The position numbers and the translations under genes are program-made. Positions 52,428 through 61,481 of a stretch of DNA of 64,000 bases are shown one piece after another (within the stretch, counting starts at the first letter, position 1; each line of letters begins with the position of its first letter). Origin of the DNA: Sphingomonas sp. PP-CE-1G-424 (GTDB lineage: Bacteria > Pseudomonadota > Alphaproteobacteria > Sphingomonadales > Sphingomonadaceae); the NCBI RefSeq assembly GCF_004341085.1, contig NZ_SLXW01000002.1, forward strand, positions 992,001 to 1,056,000, in the 5' to 3' direction. Under the pieces are notes generated by a model. The model searched no databases, had not been told where the DNA came from, and was given only the letters and a program-made list of their open reading frames with translations.

Positions 52428-53213
52428 ATGATCACCACCATTCTTGCAGCGGCAGCGCCCGCCGCAGCCGACGCCAACCCGTACGGCCTGCAAGCCGCAC
52501 TCCGCGAGGGCGGCCTGATTTCGCAGACCGTGTTCGGCATCCTCGTGCTGATGTCGGTCGTGTCGTTCTACATCCTGTTCTCGAAGCTGTTCGAGCAGCA
52601 GAAGATCATCGGCCAGGGCAAGCGCGTCCGTCAGGCTTTCTGGTCGTCCAACAGCCTCCGCGAGGGTTCGGCCAAGCTCGAGAAGAACTCGGCCTACAAG
52701 CAGATCGTCGACGACGGTCTGGCCGCTCAGGAGCAGCATTCGAAGCTGACCGATCCGGTCGAGGCGCATGACTGGCTGCACGGCTCGCTGGCGCGTTCGG
52801 AAGCCGCGATCAACTCGAAGCTGGGTGGCGGTCTCGCCTTCCTCGCAACGGTCGGTTCGGTTTCGCCGTTCATCGGTCTGTTCGGTACCGTTATCGGCAT
52901 CTACCGCGCACTGGTTAAGATCGGCGCATCGGGTCAGGCATCGATCGACAAGGTCGCAGGGCCGGTCGGTGAAGCACTGATCATGACCGCCCTCGGTCTG
53001 GTCGTCGCGGTTCCTGCCGTTCTGTCGTACAACTGGCTGCAGCGCCGCAACAAGTCGATCGCAGAGGACCTGTCGGCCTTCTCGAACGACGTGCTCGGCT
53101 TCCTGGCGTCGAACGGTGCGGTTCGCCCGGCGATCGCCGGTCCTGCTAAGCCGGTCACGAAGCCTGCCACGACGACCACGACTGCCGGCCAGACCGGTGG
53201 CGTACCGCGCTAA
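52428..53213 (+). CDS. exbB: ExbB-like proton channel
   Basis: A 261-residue MotA/TolQ/ExbB protein with spans near residues 34-54, 145-170 and 185-205. GGGLAFLATVGSVSPFIGLFGTVIGIYRAL and GPVGEALIMTALGLVVAVPAVLSYN are the family core. A short TTTTTAGQ tail follows. It stands 107 bp downstream of tonB; the gap has a repeated TGATTTGGGCC sequence. Confidence 0.93.
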   Translation: MITTILAAAAPAAADANPYGLQAALREGGLISQTVFGILVLMSVVSFYILFSKLFEQQKIIGQGKRVRQAFWSSNSLREGSAKLEKNSAYKQIVDDGLAAQEQHSKLTDPVEAHDWLHGSLARSEAAINSKLGGGLAFLATVGSVSPFIGLFGTVIGIYRALVKIGASGQASIDKVAGPVGEALIMTALGLVVAVPAVLSYNWLQRRNKSIAEDLSAFSNDVLGFLASNGAVRPAIAGPAKPVTKPATTTTTAGQTGGVPR

Positions 53214-53310
53214 TCAAGATGCGCAAAAGGCGGGGCTGCTGTCCGCAGCGGCTCCGCTTCATTGCCGCCGGCAGTTCCGGTGGCGATCAAATGGATAGGA
53301 TAGTTCGCAC

Positions 53311-53787
53311 ATGGCGATGAGTGTTGGTGGCGATTCCACCGAGAGTTCGATATCGGACATCAATACGACGCCGCTGGTCGACGTCATGCTCGTGCTCCTG
53401 ATCATCTTCCTGGTGACGACCACGGTCGCGGTCCAGGCGGTGCAGCTGAAGCTGCCGGATGTTCGCTTCGATCCGACGATGACCAAGCCCGAGAACGTCT
53501 CGCTCTCGGTGACGTCGGCCAACGGACAGTGCCAGGTCTATTGGGGTCTTTCCCCGGTGACTCACGAAGAGTTGCTGCAGCGGGGCGTCGATAAGCTGAA
53601 GGCGGAGATCGCGCGTCAGGGCGGTGCCAATGCCGCTGGCCTCGAATTGCCCGAGGCGCATATCCGCGGCGACGTGAACGCACCGTATCGCTGCATCGGC
53701 GCCACGATCTACACGATGCAGCAGGCCGGGTTCGCCCGTGTCGGCTTCATCTCCGAACCGCCTCCCGGCGTCACCACCGAACGTTGA
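53311..53787 (+). CDS. exbD: ExbD-like biopolymer transporter (first copy)
   Basis: A 158-residue protein: cytoplasmic start with SDINTTPLVDVMLVLLIIFLV (span with the proton-binding aspartate near residue 28) and a periplasmic domain LPDVRFDPTMTKPENVSLSV. It contains two cysteines, unlike the second copy. Works with ExbB and TonB. Confidence 0.92.
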   Translation: MAMSVGGDSTESSISDINTTPLVDVMLVLLIIFLVTTTVAVQAVQLKLPDVRFDPTMTKPENVSLSVTSANGQCQVYWGLSPVTHEELLQRGVDKLKAEIARQGGANAAGLELPEAHIRGDVNAPYRCIGATIYTMQQAGFARVGFISEPPPGVTTER

Positions 53788-53846
53788 TGCGGAACGCTGA
53801 TGCCAACCGCTGACGGTGGCTCGGACGTATTTAGGAGTAGTATAAA

Positions 53847-54275
53847 ATGGCAATGAGCGGCGGCAAAGAAGACGGCGCGCCGATGATGGAAATGAACATG
53901 ACGCCGTTGATCGACGTCCTGCTCGTTCTCCTCATCATGTTCATCATCACGATCCCGATCCAGACGCATGCGGTCAAGGTCGACCTTCCGGTCAACAGCC
54001 CGAACCAGCCGCAGAACCCGGTCAATCCCGAGAAGAACAAGATCTCGATCGATCCGGCGGGTGTCGTGGCGTGGAACGGTGCGCCGGTCGATGAAGTCAC
54101 GCTGCGCCAGTATCTGGATCAGAGCGCTGGCATGACGCCGGAGCCCGAACTTCACTTCCAGCCTGATCCGCAGGCGAAGTATGAAGTGGTCGATCGCACG
54201 CTTGCGGTGATCAAGCGGTCCGCGATCACGAAGCTCGGTTTCATCGGCAACGAGCAGTACCGCAACGACTTCTAA
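53847..54275 (+). CDS. exbD: ExbD-like biopolymer transporter (second copy)
   Basis: A 142-residue paralog of the preceding protein: MNMTPLIDVLLVLLIMFII with the same aspartate, then VKVDLPVNSPNQPQNPVNPEKN. Two different ExbDs in one operon are common in alphaproteobacteria and xanthomonads and may form mixed complexes. Last gene before a strong terminator. Confidence 0.92.
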   Translation: MAMSGGKEDGAPMMEMNMTPLIDVLLVLLIMFIITIPIQTHAVKVDLPVNSPNQPQNPVNPEKNKISIDPAGVVAWNGAPVDEVTLRQYLDQSAGMTPEPELHFQPDPQAKYEVVDRTLAVIKRSAITKLGFIGNEQYRNDF

Positions 54276-54300
54276 GTCAGCGTACAGCATCGAACGTCCA

Positions 54301-54331
54301 AAGGGCGGTCCTCCGGGACCGCCCTTTTTTT
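54301..54331 (+). terminator. rho-independent terminator of the ton operon
   Basis: An 11-bp perfect stem (AAGGGCGGTCC at 54301-54311 and GGACCGCCCTT at 54316-54326, loop TCCG) runs directly into a T tract. Located 25 bp after the second exbD stop. Confidence 0.95.
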
Positions 54332-54466
54332 GTTGTTTGCCACCGGACGGGCGGGCGCAGGGGCCTCACGAGAAGTTGATCGATGTACTTGTATGACCGT
54401 CTTCAAAGTGACACACCGTTGTCACAAAAATGAAACCTTCGGATCGGCGGAGGTCAGTGGAGATGG

Positions 54467-54829
54467 ATGATGCGCAAGACAGTCCTGTTCGCTCTCGCAA
54501 TCCTTGGCACGGCAACGCCGGCGCTGGCGGGATCGTCCGCAACCGTGGATCGTACCGGCTATACGGCGATCGCGGCGGGCGACCTCTCGACGGCGGAACA
54601 GCGCATCGTCGCCGAGCGGAAGATCTTCCCGCAGCGTCCCGAGCTGATGATCAATCTGGCGTCGGTGTATCACCGGACCGGTCGCGACTCGGAAGCCCGC
54701 GCGCTGTATGCGGCGGTGCTGGAACGGCCGGCGGTCGCGATGGACCTGCCGTCGGGCGCAGTGGCGTCGTCGCACGATCTCGCGAGCCGGGCGCTTGCCC
54801 GCCAAACCCAGCAGATCGCGACTCGCTGA
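54467..54829 (+). CDS. secreted TPR-like protein
   Basis: A 120-residue protein with signal peptide (RKTVLFALAILGTATPALAG) and a TPR-like repeat: YTAIAAGDLSTAEQRIVAE then LMINLASVYHRTGRDSEARALYAAVL. Short TPR proteins of this kind are frequent in sphingomonads. It has its own region upstream, after the ton terminator. The start may be the second methionine (54470). Confidence 0.75.
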   Translation: MMRKTVLFALAILGTATPALAGSSATVDRTGYTAIAAGDLSTAEQRIVAERKIFPQRPELMINLASVYHRTGRDSEARALYAAVLERPAVAMDLPSGAVASSHDLASRALARQTQQIATR

Positions 54830-55335
54830 GCGGGACCTTGCGGCCGTGAGTGGAGGCCGTTGGTGCGCGAGCGCGAATGTTTCCAGCGCGGCCCCGATGG
54901 CGGGGACCACGCTGGTTAAAGGTGCGCGCCCTTCCTGTTCTCCCGCGAAGGCGGGAGCCCAGTCTGGGTCCCCGCCTTCGTGGGGAAACAAGTTGGGCGG
55001 CAGTTGAGAGGGTATTGAGCGAGCAAGGAGCAGCCGAGCACGAGGGTGCTCGAACGTGTAGCCTGGCGGGGGGATCGTCCGCGATTGGACGGCATCCCTA
55101 GAGCTGGGACGATCCGTGTCCGATCTTGCCGACCGCTAGGTGAGGGTCGTTTCTTGCCATTTCGACCCCGACCTTCGCCGGGAGGGTGCGGGGAGCTACA
55201 GGTCAACCGCTATCCCCTAGCGATAGCGTGCCGCGGGCAACCAATCTGCGGCGGAAGCGGGCAATCCGCAGACCTGGAGCGAAGGTAGATCGGGTCCCAA
55301 ACCCTCCGCAGGCCCCACTCGGTTTGCCCTTAGCC
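54830..55335. other. Non-coding stretch with dispersed palindrome
   Basis: No gene is seen. At 54,931-54,990 lies a palindromic element (TCTCCCGCGAAGGCGGGAGCCCA and GGGTCCCCGCCTTCGTGGGGA), a type spread through sphingomonad and other genomes. The rest is GC-rich with no convincing frame. Lies between a rightward and a leftward gene. Confidence 0.65.
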
Positions 55336-55890
55336 CTAGAGCCGCGGCAACGTCACACCGCGCTGGCGCATGTATTTGCCCGCGCGGTCGGCATAGCTGA
55401 CTTCGCAAGGCTCGTTCCCCTTGAGGAACAGGAACTGGCACGCGCCTTCGTTGGCGTAGATCTTGGCCGGTAGCGGCGTGGTGTTCGAGAATTCGAGCGT
55501 CACATGCCCCTCCCATTCGGGCTCGAGCGGGGTCACGTTGACGATGATCCCGCACCGCGCATAGGTCGACTTGCCGAGGCAGATCACCAGCACGTCGCGC
55601 GGCACGCGAAAATACTCGACCGTCCGGGCGAGTGCGAAGCTGTTGGGCGGGATAATGCACACGTCGGTCTTGCGGTCGACGAAGCTGTTGGCCGCGAAGT
55701 CCTTCGGGTCGACGATCGCGCTGTCGACGTTGGTGAAGATCTTGAACTCGTCGGCAACGCGCGCGTCATAGCCATAGGACGACAGTCCGTACGAGATGCA
55801 GCCATCGCGGCGCTGCGCCTCGTGGAACGGTTCGATCATCGCGTCGCCGAGCGCGCGCTCGCGGATCCAGCGGTCGGACATCACGGACAT
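55336..55890 (-). CDS. dcd: dCTP deaminase
   Basis: A 184-residue enzyme that turns dCTP into dUTP for dTTP synthesis. ATG 55890 has GAGGAG upstream. [49 protein letters not shown] and the [21 protein letters not shown] block with the catalytic glutamate are complete. Full length for the family. Confidence 0.94.
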   Translation of the reverse strand: MSVMSDRWIRERALGDAMIEPFHEAQRRDGCISYGLSSYGYDARVADEFKIFTNVDSAIVDPKDFAANSFVDRKTDVCIIPPNSFALARTVEYFRVPRDVLVICLGKSTYARCGIIVNVTPLEPEWEGHVTLEFSNTTPLPAKIYANEGACQFLFLKGNEPCEVSYADRAGKYMRQRGVTLPRL

Positions 55891-56052
55891 GGTAGCTCCT
55901 CTTCGGGATGCGCTTTCGCCCGGATGCGGCGTCACGGCAAGGGGGCACGCTCGCGACATCACGAACGACCGCAAACGCGCACGGAGTCGCGTCGCGCGGA
56001 TGACTTGCCGTCCGCGAGGCCCTACGCACGCGGATCAATCGCAGGGGTCAAG

Positions 56053-56751
56053 ATGCGCGCGTTCGTTCCGATACTCGCCGGTGTCACTTTACGCAGTCGG
56101 CTGTTGGCATGCCTGGGTGCGTGCCTCGGCATAGCGCTGACGAGCGTCATCAGCGCGACGATCATCCACCCGCATGGATCGTTGCTGCTGCTGGTCGCGC
56201 CGATGGGCGCGGCGGCGGTGCTGGTCTTCGTGGTGCCCGCCAGCCCGCTCTCGCAACCCTGGTCGGTGATCGGCGGCAACGTGATCTCGGCGCTGGTCGG
56301 TGTCGCGGCCCTGAAGCTCGTGCCGATCCCGGTCCTTGCAGCCGGACTCGCGGTGGGCGGCGCGATCCTCGCAATGTCGCTGACGCGGTCGTTGCATCCG
56401 CCGGCGGGCGCGGTGGCGCTGACAGCGGTGCTCGGCGGGCCGGCGGTGTGGGACGCGGGGTTCGGGTTCGCGCTGGTGCCGATCGCCGTCAACTCGGTCG
56501 CGTTGGTCGGATTGGGTATGGCGTTTCATCGGATCACCGGGCAGCGCTATCCGCACCAGCCGGTGCCGACCAGCGACCGCGCGCACGAGCCCGAGGCGAC
56601 GATGCTGACCGCTGAAGATCTCGATCTTGCGCTGATCGACCTGGGAGAGACGCTCGACGTCGGTCGGGAGGACCTCGACGAACTGCTCCGTCGTGTCGAG
56701 CATCACGCGATCCGCCGCTGCGCACTGGCCGGCCCAATCACGCGACGCTGA
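56053..56751 (+). CDS. HPP family membrane protein
   Basis: A 232-residue protein with about four or five membrane spans up to residue 160. The signature HPPAGAVAL is present, along with IIHPHGSLLLLVAPMGAAAVLVF and QPWSVIGGNVISALVG. Some HPP proteins transport nitrite in chloroplasts; the bacterial role is unsettled. The C-terminal 60 residues are soluble and acidic (AEDLDLALIDLGETLDVGREDLDELL). Confidence 0.85.
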   Translation: MRAFVPILAGVTLRSRLLACLGACLGIALTSVISATIIHPHGSLLLLVAPMGAAAVLVFVVPASPLSQPWSVIGGNVISALVGVAALKLVPIPVLAAGLAVGGAILAMSLTRSLHPPAGAVALTAVLGGPAVWDAGFGFALVPIAVNSVALVGLGMAFHRITGQRYPHQPVPTSDRAHEPEATMLTAEDLDLALIDLGETLDVGREDLDELLRRVEHHAIRRCALAGPITRR

Positions 56752-56755
56752 TCGG

Positions 56756-57205
56756 TCAGCCGATCCCGAGATCCGCTGGCCCGAACGCGTCGGGCAGCAG
56801 TTCCGAGACGGTATAGGTGCGGATCGCGTCGCCTTCCGCCGCGCCGCAGTACACCGGCAGGTCGCGGCCGCCCATCTGCGCGGCCTCGTTGATGACCTGA
56901 CGGCAGCGCCCACAGGGGCTGACGGGGGAGGAGCCAGTGGCACGGCCCTCGGCATCCATCGCGCCCCCGATCACGCCGATCGCGACGATATCGCGGAGCC
57001 GGCCTGCGGCGCTGGCGGTAGCGATCGCGACCGTCTCCGCGCACAGCGACAAGCCGTAGCTGGCGTTCTCGAAGTTTGCGCCGGTGATCACCGTCCCGTC
57101 GTCGAGCAGCACCGCAGCCCCCACCGCGAACCGCGAATAGGGCGCGTGCGCATTGCGCGAGGCGTCACGTGCCGCGGCGACGAGTTGCGTTGCTTGTTCG
57201 TTCAT
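56756..57205 (-). CDS. cdd: cytidine deaminase
   Basis: A 149-residue zinc enzyme of pyrimidine salvage from ATG 57205. APYSRFAVGAAV, GANFENASYGLSLCAETVAI (zinc Cys and catalytic Glu) and SPCGRCRQVINE (two zinc cysteines) are complete. Overlaps the GH25-like gene by 4 bp, so the two are co-translated. Confidence 0.94.
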   Translation of the reverse strand: MNEQATQLVAAARDASRNAHAPYSRFAVGAAVLLDDGTVITGANFENASYGLSLCAETVAIATASAAGRLRDIVAIGVIGGAMDAEGRATGSSPVSPCGRCRQVINEAAQMGGRDLPVYCGAAEGDAIRTYTVSELLPDAFGPADLGIG

Positions 57206-57879
57206 GATGCCACCACGTCCCAGTTCACCGGTCCCTCGATTCCGTCGATGCGGCGGAAATCGCTTGCCCGCCACATTCGCCACGGTCGCGCGGTGTAGTC
57301 GGGCTTGAAGATATTCTCTACCGCCCATAGCGGCCGCGGCACGGCGTCCGACAGCGTGTATTGCGAGTCCACCGCCTTGCTGATCCGTAGCATGACCGGC
57401 TGGCGAGTATGCGTTTCGACCATTGTCACGAACTGCGCGATATCGGCGATCAGCGTCGCGCGATCCGGCCGTGCCGTGCAGTCGTCGTGGAACGCGATGT
57501 CGACCGCGGTCGGCAACGCGTCCGACGTCCGCGGCACGAAGGTGTTGAACGCGTTCGCCTGCTCGTCCGCGCGTTGGCACAACGAATAGACATGAACCGC
57601 ACCGCGTCGCAGGCCCGCGTCGGGCAGCGCGGCCCAGTTCGCCTCGAACGTCGGATCGCGGCGGTCGGTACCCGACGTCGCGACGATGTAGGCGAAGTCG
57701 GCACCGCTCGCGCGCACCGTGCCCCATTCGACCGAGCCGGGGTTCTCGGCAAGGTCGATGCCCTGCAACGGGTATTTCTTGACGTCGGGGTGCCAGCCGG
57801 TCGCCGCGGTCCAGCCGCAGATACCGACGAAGCCGGTCGCGGCGAGCGCGGCCGCGAATTTCAAAAGTGCGTGAGCCAT
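57202..57879 (-). CDS. GH25-like (lysozyme-family) secreted protein lacking the catalytic Glu
   Basis: A 225-residue protein with an N-terminal membrane or signal segment (residues 4-27). The GH25 barrel is recognisable: GIDLAENPGSVEWGTVRASGADFAYI, FEANWAALPDAGLRRGAVH, AVDIAFHDDC and GIEGPVNWDVV near the end. Where active enzymes have D-x-E (VDLEF type), this one has D-I-A, and the usual ATEG is ATSG. It may be inactive or bind peptidoglycan only. Confidence 0.78.
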   Translation of the reverse strand: MAHALLKFAAALAATGFVGICGWTAATGWHPDVKKYPLQGIDLAENPGSVEWGTVRASGADFAYIVATSGTDRRDPTFEANWAALPDAGLRRGAVHVYSLCQRADEQANAFNTFVPRTSDALPTAVDIAFHDDCTARPDRATLIADIAQFVTMVETHTRQPVMLRISKAVDSQYTLSDAVPRPLWAVENIFKPDYTARPWRMWRASDFRRIDGIEGPVNWDVVAS

Positions 57880-57886
57880 GGGTCTT

Positions 57887-58369
57887 CTAGTTGCGGATGT
57901 GGAGGACGCAGATCAGCGTGAACAGCCGTCGCGCAGTGTCGAAATCGACCTCGATCTTGCCGTCGAGACGCTCTTTCAGCAGCTCGGCAGCTTCGTTGTG
58001 GACGCCCCGGCGCGCCATGTCGACTGTCTCGATCTGGGCGGGGGAGGATTGCCGGATCGCCTGGTAATAACTGTCGCAGATCGCGAAGTAATCGCGGATC
58101 GGGCGGCGGAAGCGCCCGAGCGCGAGCACCAAAGTCTCGAGATGCGTGTCGTCTTCGCGGTGGATATGGATGCCGAGGCGTCCTTCCTCCGACTGGAGCT
58201 TGATCTTGTACGGCCCCGCATAGCCGTCGGCATAGGCGCGCTGCGGAGCGAAGTGATTGCCCTCGATCAGGTCGAAGATCGCGATCCGCCGCTCCTGCTC
58301 GACGTCGGGCGAGCGCCAGCCGAGACTGGTCTCGTCGAGTTGCACGTCGATGATCCGCGGGTCGGGCAT
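57887..58369 (-). CDS. UPF0262 protein
   Basis: A 160-residue protein from ATG 58369 with the family text RIIDVQLDE, ERRIAIFDLIEGNHF, GPYKIKLQSEEGRLGIHI and IRDYFAICDSYYQAIR. The family is limited mostly to alphaproteobacteria; function unknown. The gene ends 8 bp before the GH25-like start on the same strand. Confidence 0.92.
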   Translation of the reverse strand: MPDPRIIDVQLDETSLGWRSPDVEQERRIAIFDLIEGNHFAPQRAYADGYAGPYKIKLQSEEGRLGIHIHREDDTHLETLVLALGRFRRPIRDYFAICDSYYQAIRQSSPAQIETVDMARRGVHNEAAELLKERLDGKIEVDFDTARRLFTLICVLHIRN

Positions 58370-58439
58370 CACGGTTCGATAGCGGGGGTCGTATCGCCTG
58401 TCACTTGGTCTGAGCGTGCGGAAGCCAAGAGCACAACGG

Positions 58440-58552
58440 ACTCCCCTCCCTGGAAGAGAGGGGCAGGGGGTGGGTAGGCCAGCTCTGGCCGCAACCGTTC
58501 GACGATCCGGAGACCGACCCACCCCCGACCCCTCCCTTCCAGGGAGGGGGGA
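58440..58552. repeat. dispersed inverted repeat (cccctccctggaa type)
   Basis: CTCCCCTCCCTGGAA at the left and TTCCAGGGAGGGG at the right enclose about 90 nt that include a second inner pair (GGGGGTGGGT and ACCCACCCCC). The element sits in the divergent promoter region of UPF0262 and dnaB, an unusual place for a terminator-like palindrome. Confidence 0.75.
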
Positions 58553-58641
58553 AGCAGAGAAGAGAAGAACGAACGACTTATCCCCATCATTCCACCGCAC
58601 GTCGCTTGGACGCGCACGCGTCCATCGCGTAGGTGCAGGGG

Positions 58642-60132
58642 ATGGCAACTCTCGCATTCCCCGTCCCCGCCGTGGCCGAGCCGCAGCAGCTTCCCCGCAA
58701 CGTCGAGGCCGAGGCCGCGATGCTCGGCGCGATGATGATCGACAACCGGCTCGCGGACGATCTCGTCGACAAGCTCGAACCGGGGCATTTCTTCGAACCT
58801 GTGCACGGGCGTATCTTTGCGGCGATCAAGACGCTGCGTGGCAATGACATGCTGGTGACGCCGGTGACGCTGCGGCCGATGTTCGATGCGGACGAGGGTA
58901 TGCGCGAGTTGGGCGGGCCGGCGTATCTGGCTGGGCTGACGGGCAGCGGTGCGGGCCTGATCGGCGCGCGCCAGTTCGCGCAGCAGATCTACGACCTCGC
59001 GATGTTGCGTGCGCTCGTGTCGGTCGGCCGCACGCTGGTCGATCGCGCGATGGACACCTCCGAGGAGGTCAATCCGCGCGCGCAGATCGAACTGGCCGAA
59101 GAGGAGCTGTTCAAGGTCGCGGCGGATGGCGGCTCCGAGAACACGGTGAAGTCGTTCGCGCAGGCGACGACCGCGGCGGTCAAGATGGCCGAGCGCGCGC
59201 TGAACTCGGGCGGCAACCTGTCGGGCGTCACCACCGGCATCGATTCGATCAACGCCAAGATCGGCGGCATGCATCACAGCGATCTGATGATCCTTGCCGG
59301 CCGTCCGGGCATGGGCAAGACATCGCTCGCCACCAACATCGCGTTCAACGCCGCGCGGCGCTGGATGCGCGACATGGCCGACGGGATCGCGCCGAAGGAT
59401 TCGGTCGGCGCGAAGGTCGCGTTCTTCTCGCTGGAGATGTCTGCGGATCAGCTTGCGACGCGTATTCTCGCCGAGCAGTCGCAGATCTCGTCTGAATCGC
59501 TCCGCATGGGTAAGATCAGCCGTACCGAGTTCGCGCAGCTCGCTGCTGCCGCTGCCGAGCTGGAGAATCTGCCGCTGTTCATCGACGACACCGGCGGCCT
59601 CTCGATCGGCGCGCTGCATACGCGCGTCCGCCGGTTGCAGCGCCGGCATAACAACGAGATTGGGCTGGTGGTGGTCGACTACCTTCAGCTGCTGTCGGGC
59701 TCGGGCAAGAGCAAGGACGGCAACCGCGTCCAGGAAATCTCCGAGATCTCGCGCGGCCTGAAGACCTTGGCGAAGGACCTCAACGTGCCAGTGCTCGCGC
59801 TGTCGCAGCTGTCGCGTGCGGTGGAATCGCGCGAGGACAAGACGCCGATGCTGTCGGATTTGCGCGAGTCGGGGTCGATCGAGCAGGACGCCGACATGGT
59901 CTGGTTCGTCTACCGCGAGGATTATTACGTCGCGTCGAAGGAGCCCAAGCGGCCGGCGGAAGGGGATAGCTCGAAGATCTTCGAGGACCACGCGTCGTGG
60001 GCGGCGGAGATGGAGCGGGTGTATGGTTTGGCGGAACTGATCATCGCGAAACAGCGACACGGTGCGACGGGGAAGGTCCGGATGAAGTTCGATCCGACCA
60101 TCACCAAGTTCTCGGATTTGGCAGAGTATTGA
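58642..60132 (+). CDS. dnaB: replicative DNA helicase DnaB
   Basis: A 496-residue hexameric helicase. QQLPRNVEAEAAMLGAMM opens the N-terminal domain; the RecA-like domain has Walker A AGRPGMGKTSLAT, FFSLEMSADQLATR, VVVDYLQLLSG (Walker B) and LSQLSRAVESREDKTPMLSDLRESG. No intein is present. ATG 58642 is preferred to GTG 58633. Confidence 0.95.
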   Translation: MATLAFPVPAVAEPQQLPRNVEAEAAMLGAMMIDNRLADDLVDKLEPGHFFEPVHGRIFAAIKTLRGNDMLVTPVTLRPMFDADEGMRELGGPAYLAGLTGSGAGLIGARQFAQQIYDLAMLRALVSVGRTLVDRAMDTSEEVNPRAQIELAEEELFKVAADGGSENTVKSFAQATTAAVKMAERALNSGGNLSGVTTGIDSINAKIGGMHHSDLMILAGRPGMGKTSLATNIAFNAARRWMRDMADGIAPKDSVGAKVAFFSLEMSADQLATRILAEQSQISSESLRMGKISRTEFAQLAAAAAELENLPLFIDDTGGLSIGALHTRVRRLQRRHNNEIGLVVVDYLQLLSGSGKSKDGNRVQEISEISRGLKTLAKDLNVPVLALSQLSRAVESREDKTPMLSDLRESGSIEQDADMVWFVYREDYYVASKEPKRPAEGDSSKIFEDHASWAAEMERVYGLAELIIAKQRHGATGKVRMKFDPTITKFSDLAEY

Positions 60133-60139
60133 TCCGCTT

Positions 60140-60292
60140 CTCCCTCGCCCCTTCGGGGAGAGGGAAGGGGCCCGCGGCCCTTGCCGTGGGAAGGGAGAGG
60201 GGAGTGAGGCTAGGGACCTGGATCCCAACGCCCCTCTCCCTTCCGTCGCCAAGTGGCTCCTCCCTCCCTCTCCCCGAAGGGGCGAGGGAAAG
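60140..60292. repeat. dispersed inverted repeat / bidirectional terminator region
   Basis: CTCCCTCGCCCCTTCGGGGAGAGGG and its mirror CCCTCTCCCCGAAGGGGCGAGGG, given here in part, enclose a second pair (AAGGGAGAGGGG and CCCCTCTCCCTT). Each arm is itself a hairpin with a TTCG or CGAA loop. It lies between the convergent dnaB and cysH genes. Confidence 0.8.
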
Positions 60293-60295
60293 TGG

Positions 60296-61048
60296 TCAGA
60301 TCATCGGGTCGTAATCGGTAGGCGCGTGGATGCCGCATTCGACCTTGTCGAAACTGCGCCACCGGCCTGCCCGGGGGTCTTCGCCGGGGGCGACTTTGGT
60401 CGTGCACGGCGCACACCCGATCGAAAGATACCCCTGAGCCTCCAACGGATGCCGCGGCAATTCATGCTCCGCAAAATACGCGTCGAGCTTAGCCTTGTCC
60501 CAATCCGCCAGCGGGTTGATCTTCAACCGCCCCTCGTCCTCCTCGAACCGCGGCAAGGCGGTACGAGTCCCCGACTGAAACCCCTTCCGCCCCGAAATCC
60601 ACGCATCGAACGGGGCGAGCGCCCGCCGCAACGGCTCGACTTTCCGCAGATCGCAGCACCCATCCGGATCGTAGGACCAGCGCAAGCCCGTCTTGTCCTT
60701 GATCGCGAGCAACCGCGGATCGGGCCGGAACACGCGCAGGTCGGTGAACCCCAGTTTCTCCGCCAGCTCGTCACGGTACGCCAAGGTCTCGCCGAACATC
60801 TTCTGCGTATTCGTGAACACCACCGGCACATCGACATCGACCTGCGCGACCATGTGCAGCAGCACCGCCGACTCCGCGCCAAACGACGACACCGCCGCGA
60901 TCCGCCCGCGCAACTCGCCGACCAGCAGCTCGAACAGCATCTCCTGTGCGGAGACGCCCTCGAACCGCTCCTGCATCGCCATCGCATCGGCGCGCGTGAA
61001 CGCCGGCGTGACGTCGATCATGTCGAGTTGGCGCGCGGGCTCACCCAT
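60296..61048 (-). CDS. cysH: adenylyl-sulfate reductase, assimilatory (CysH family)
   Basis: A 250-residue enzyme that reduces activated sulfate to sulfite. ATG 61048 is taken, overlapping the DUF934 stop region. AVSSFGAESAVLLH is the nucleotide-binding loop; the iron-sulfur cysteine pairs are CCDLRK and GCAPC, and the catalytic ECGIH ends the chain. The CC and CxxC pairs point to the [4Fe-4S] APS-type rather than the PAPS-type reductase. Confidence 0.92.
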   Translation of the reverse strand: MGEPARQLDMIDVTPAFTRADAMAMQERFEGVSAQEMLFELLVGELRGRIAAVSSFGAESAVLLHMVAQVDVDVPVVFTNTQKMFGETLAYRDELAEKLGFTDLRVFRPDPRLLAIKDKTGLRWSYDPDGCCDLRKVEPLRRALAPFDAWISGRKGFQSGTRTALPRFEEDEGRLKINPLADWDKAKLDAYFAEHELPRHPLEAQGYLSIGCAPCTTKVAPGEDPRAGRWRSFDKVECGIHAPTDYDPMI

Positions 61049-61481
61049 GGCGCAGCTTCCACACCGGCACCGCGCCATCGGCCGCCTTCTGGTACGGCGT
61101 GTCGTAGCGCTCCAGGCTCGCGCGTAGCACGTCGATATCGATCGGCGCCTGCGGTGCGAAGCTGTCGAACCCGCAGCGCCGCATCAGCGGAATCTGATCG
61201 ACCAACACGTCGCCCTGCGCGCGCAGTTCGCCGGTATACCCCGCCTCGCGCAGGATCCGCGCGGACGAATAGCCACGCCCGTCGCGGTAGCCGGGGAAGC
61301 TCACCTCGATCAGCGCGAGCTGGTCGATCTGCGGCAACAGCGCGCGCGCGTCGTCGCCCGCCTCCAGGCGCACCGCCGCGGCATTGCTCTGGCCGATGAA
61401 CGAATCGAGCGTCACCGCGGGCTCGTCATGCGGCTCGTCGTCGCGGAAGCGGAGCAATGTCTGGTCCGGATACTCAACCAT
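61041..61481 (-). CDS. DUF934 protein, sulfite reductase partner
   Basis: A 146-residue protein from ATG 61481. LALIEVSFPGYRDGRGYSSARILRE is the clear family block, followed by GELRAQGDVLVDQIPLMRRCGFDSF. DUF934 genes travel with sulfite reductase and APS reductase, as here with overlaps on both sides, but the molecular role is not known. Confidence 0.92.
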   Translation of the reverse strand: MVEYPDQTLLRFRDDEPHDEPAVTLDSFIGQSNAAAVRLEAGDDARALLPQIDQLALIEVSFPGYRDGRGYSSARILREAGYTGELRAQGDVLVDQIPLMRRCGFDSFAPQAPIDIDVLRASLERYDTPYQKAADGAVPVWKLRHG

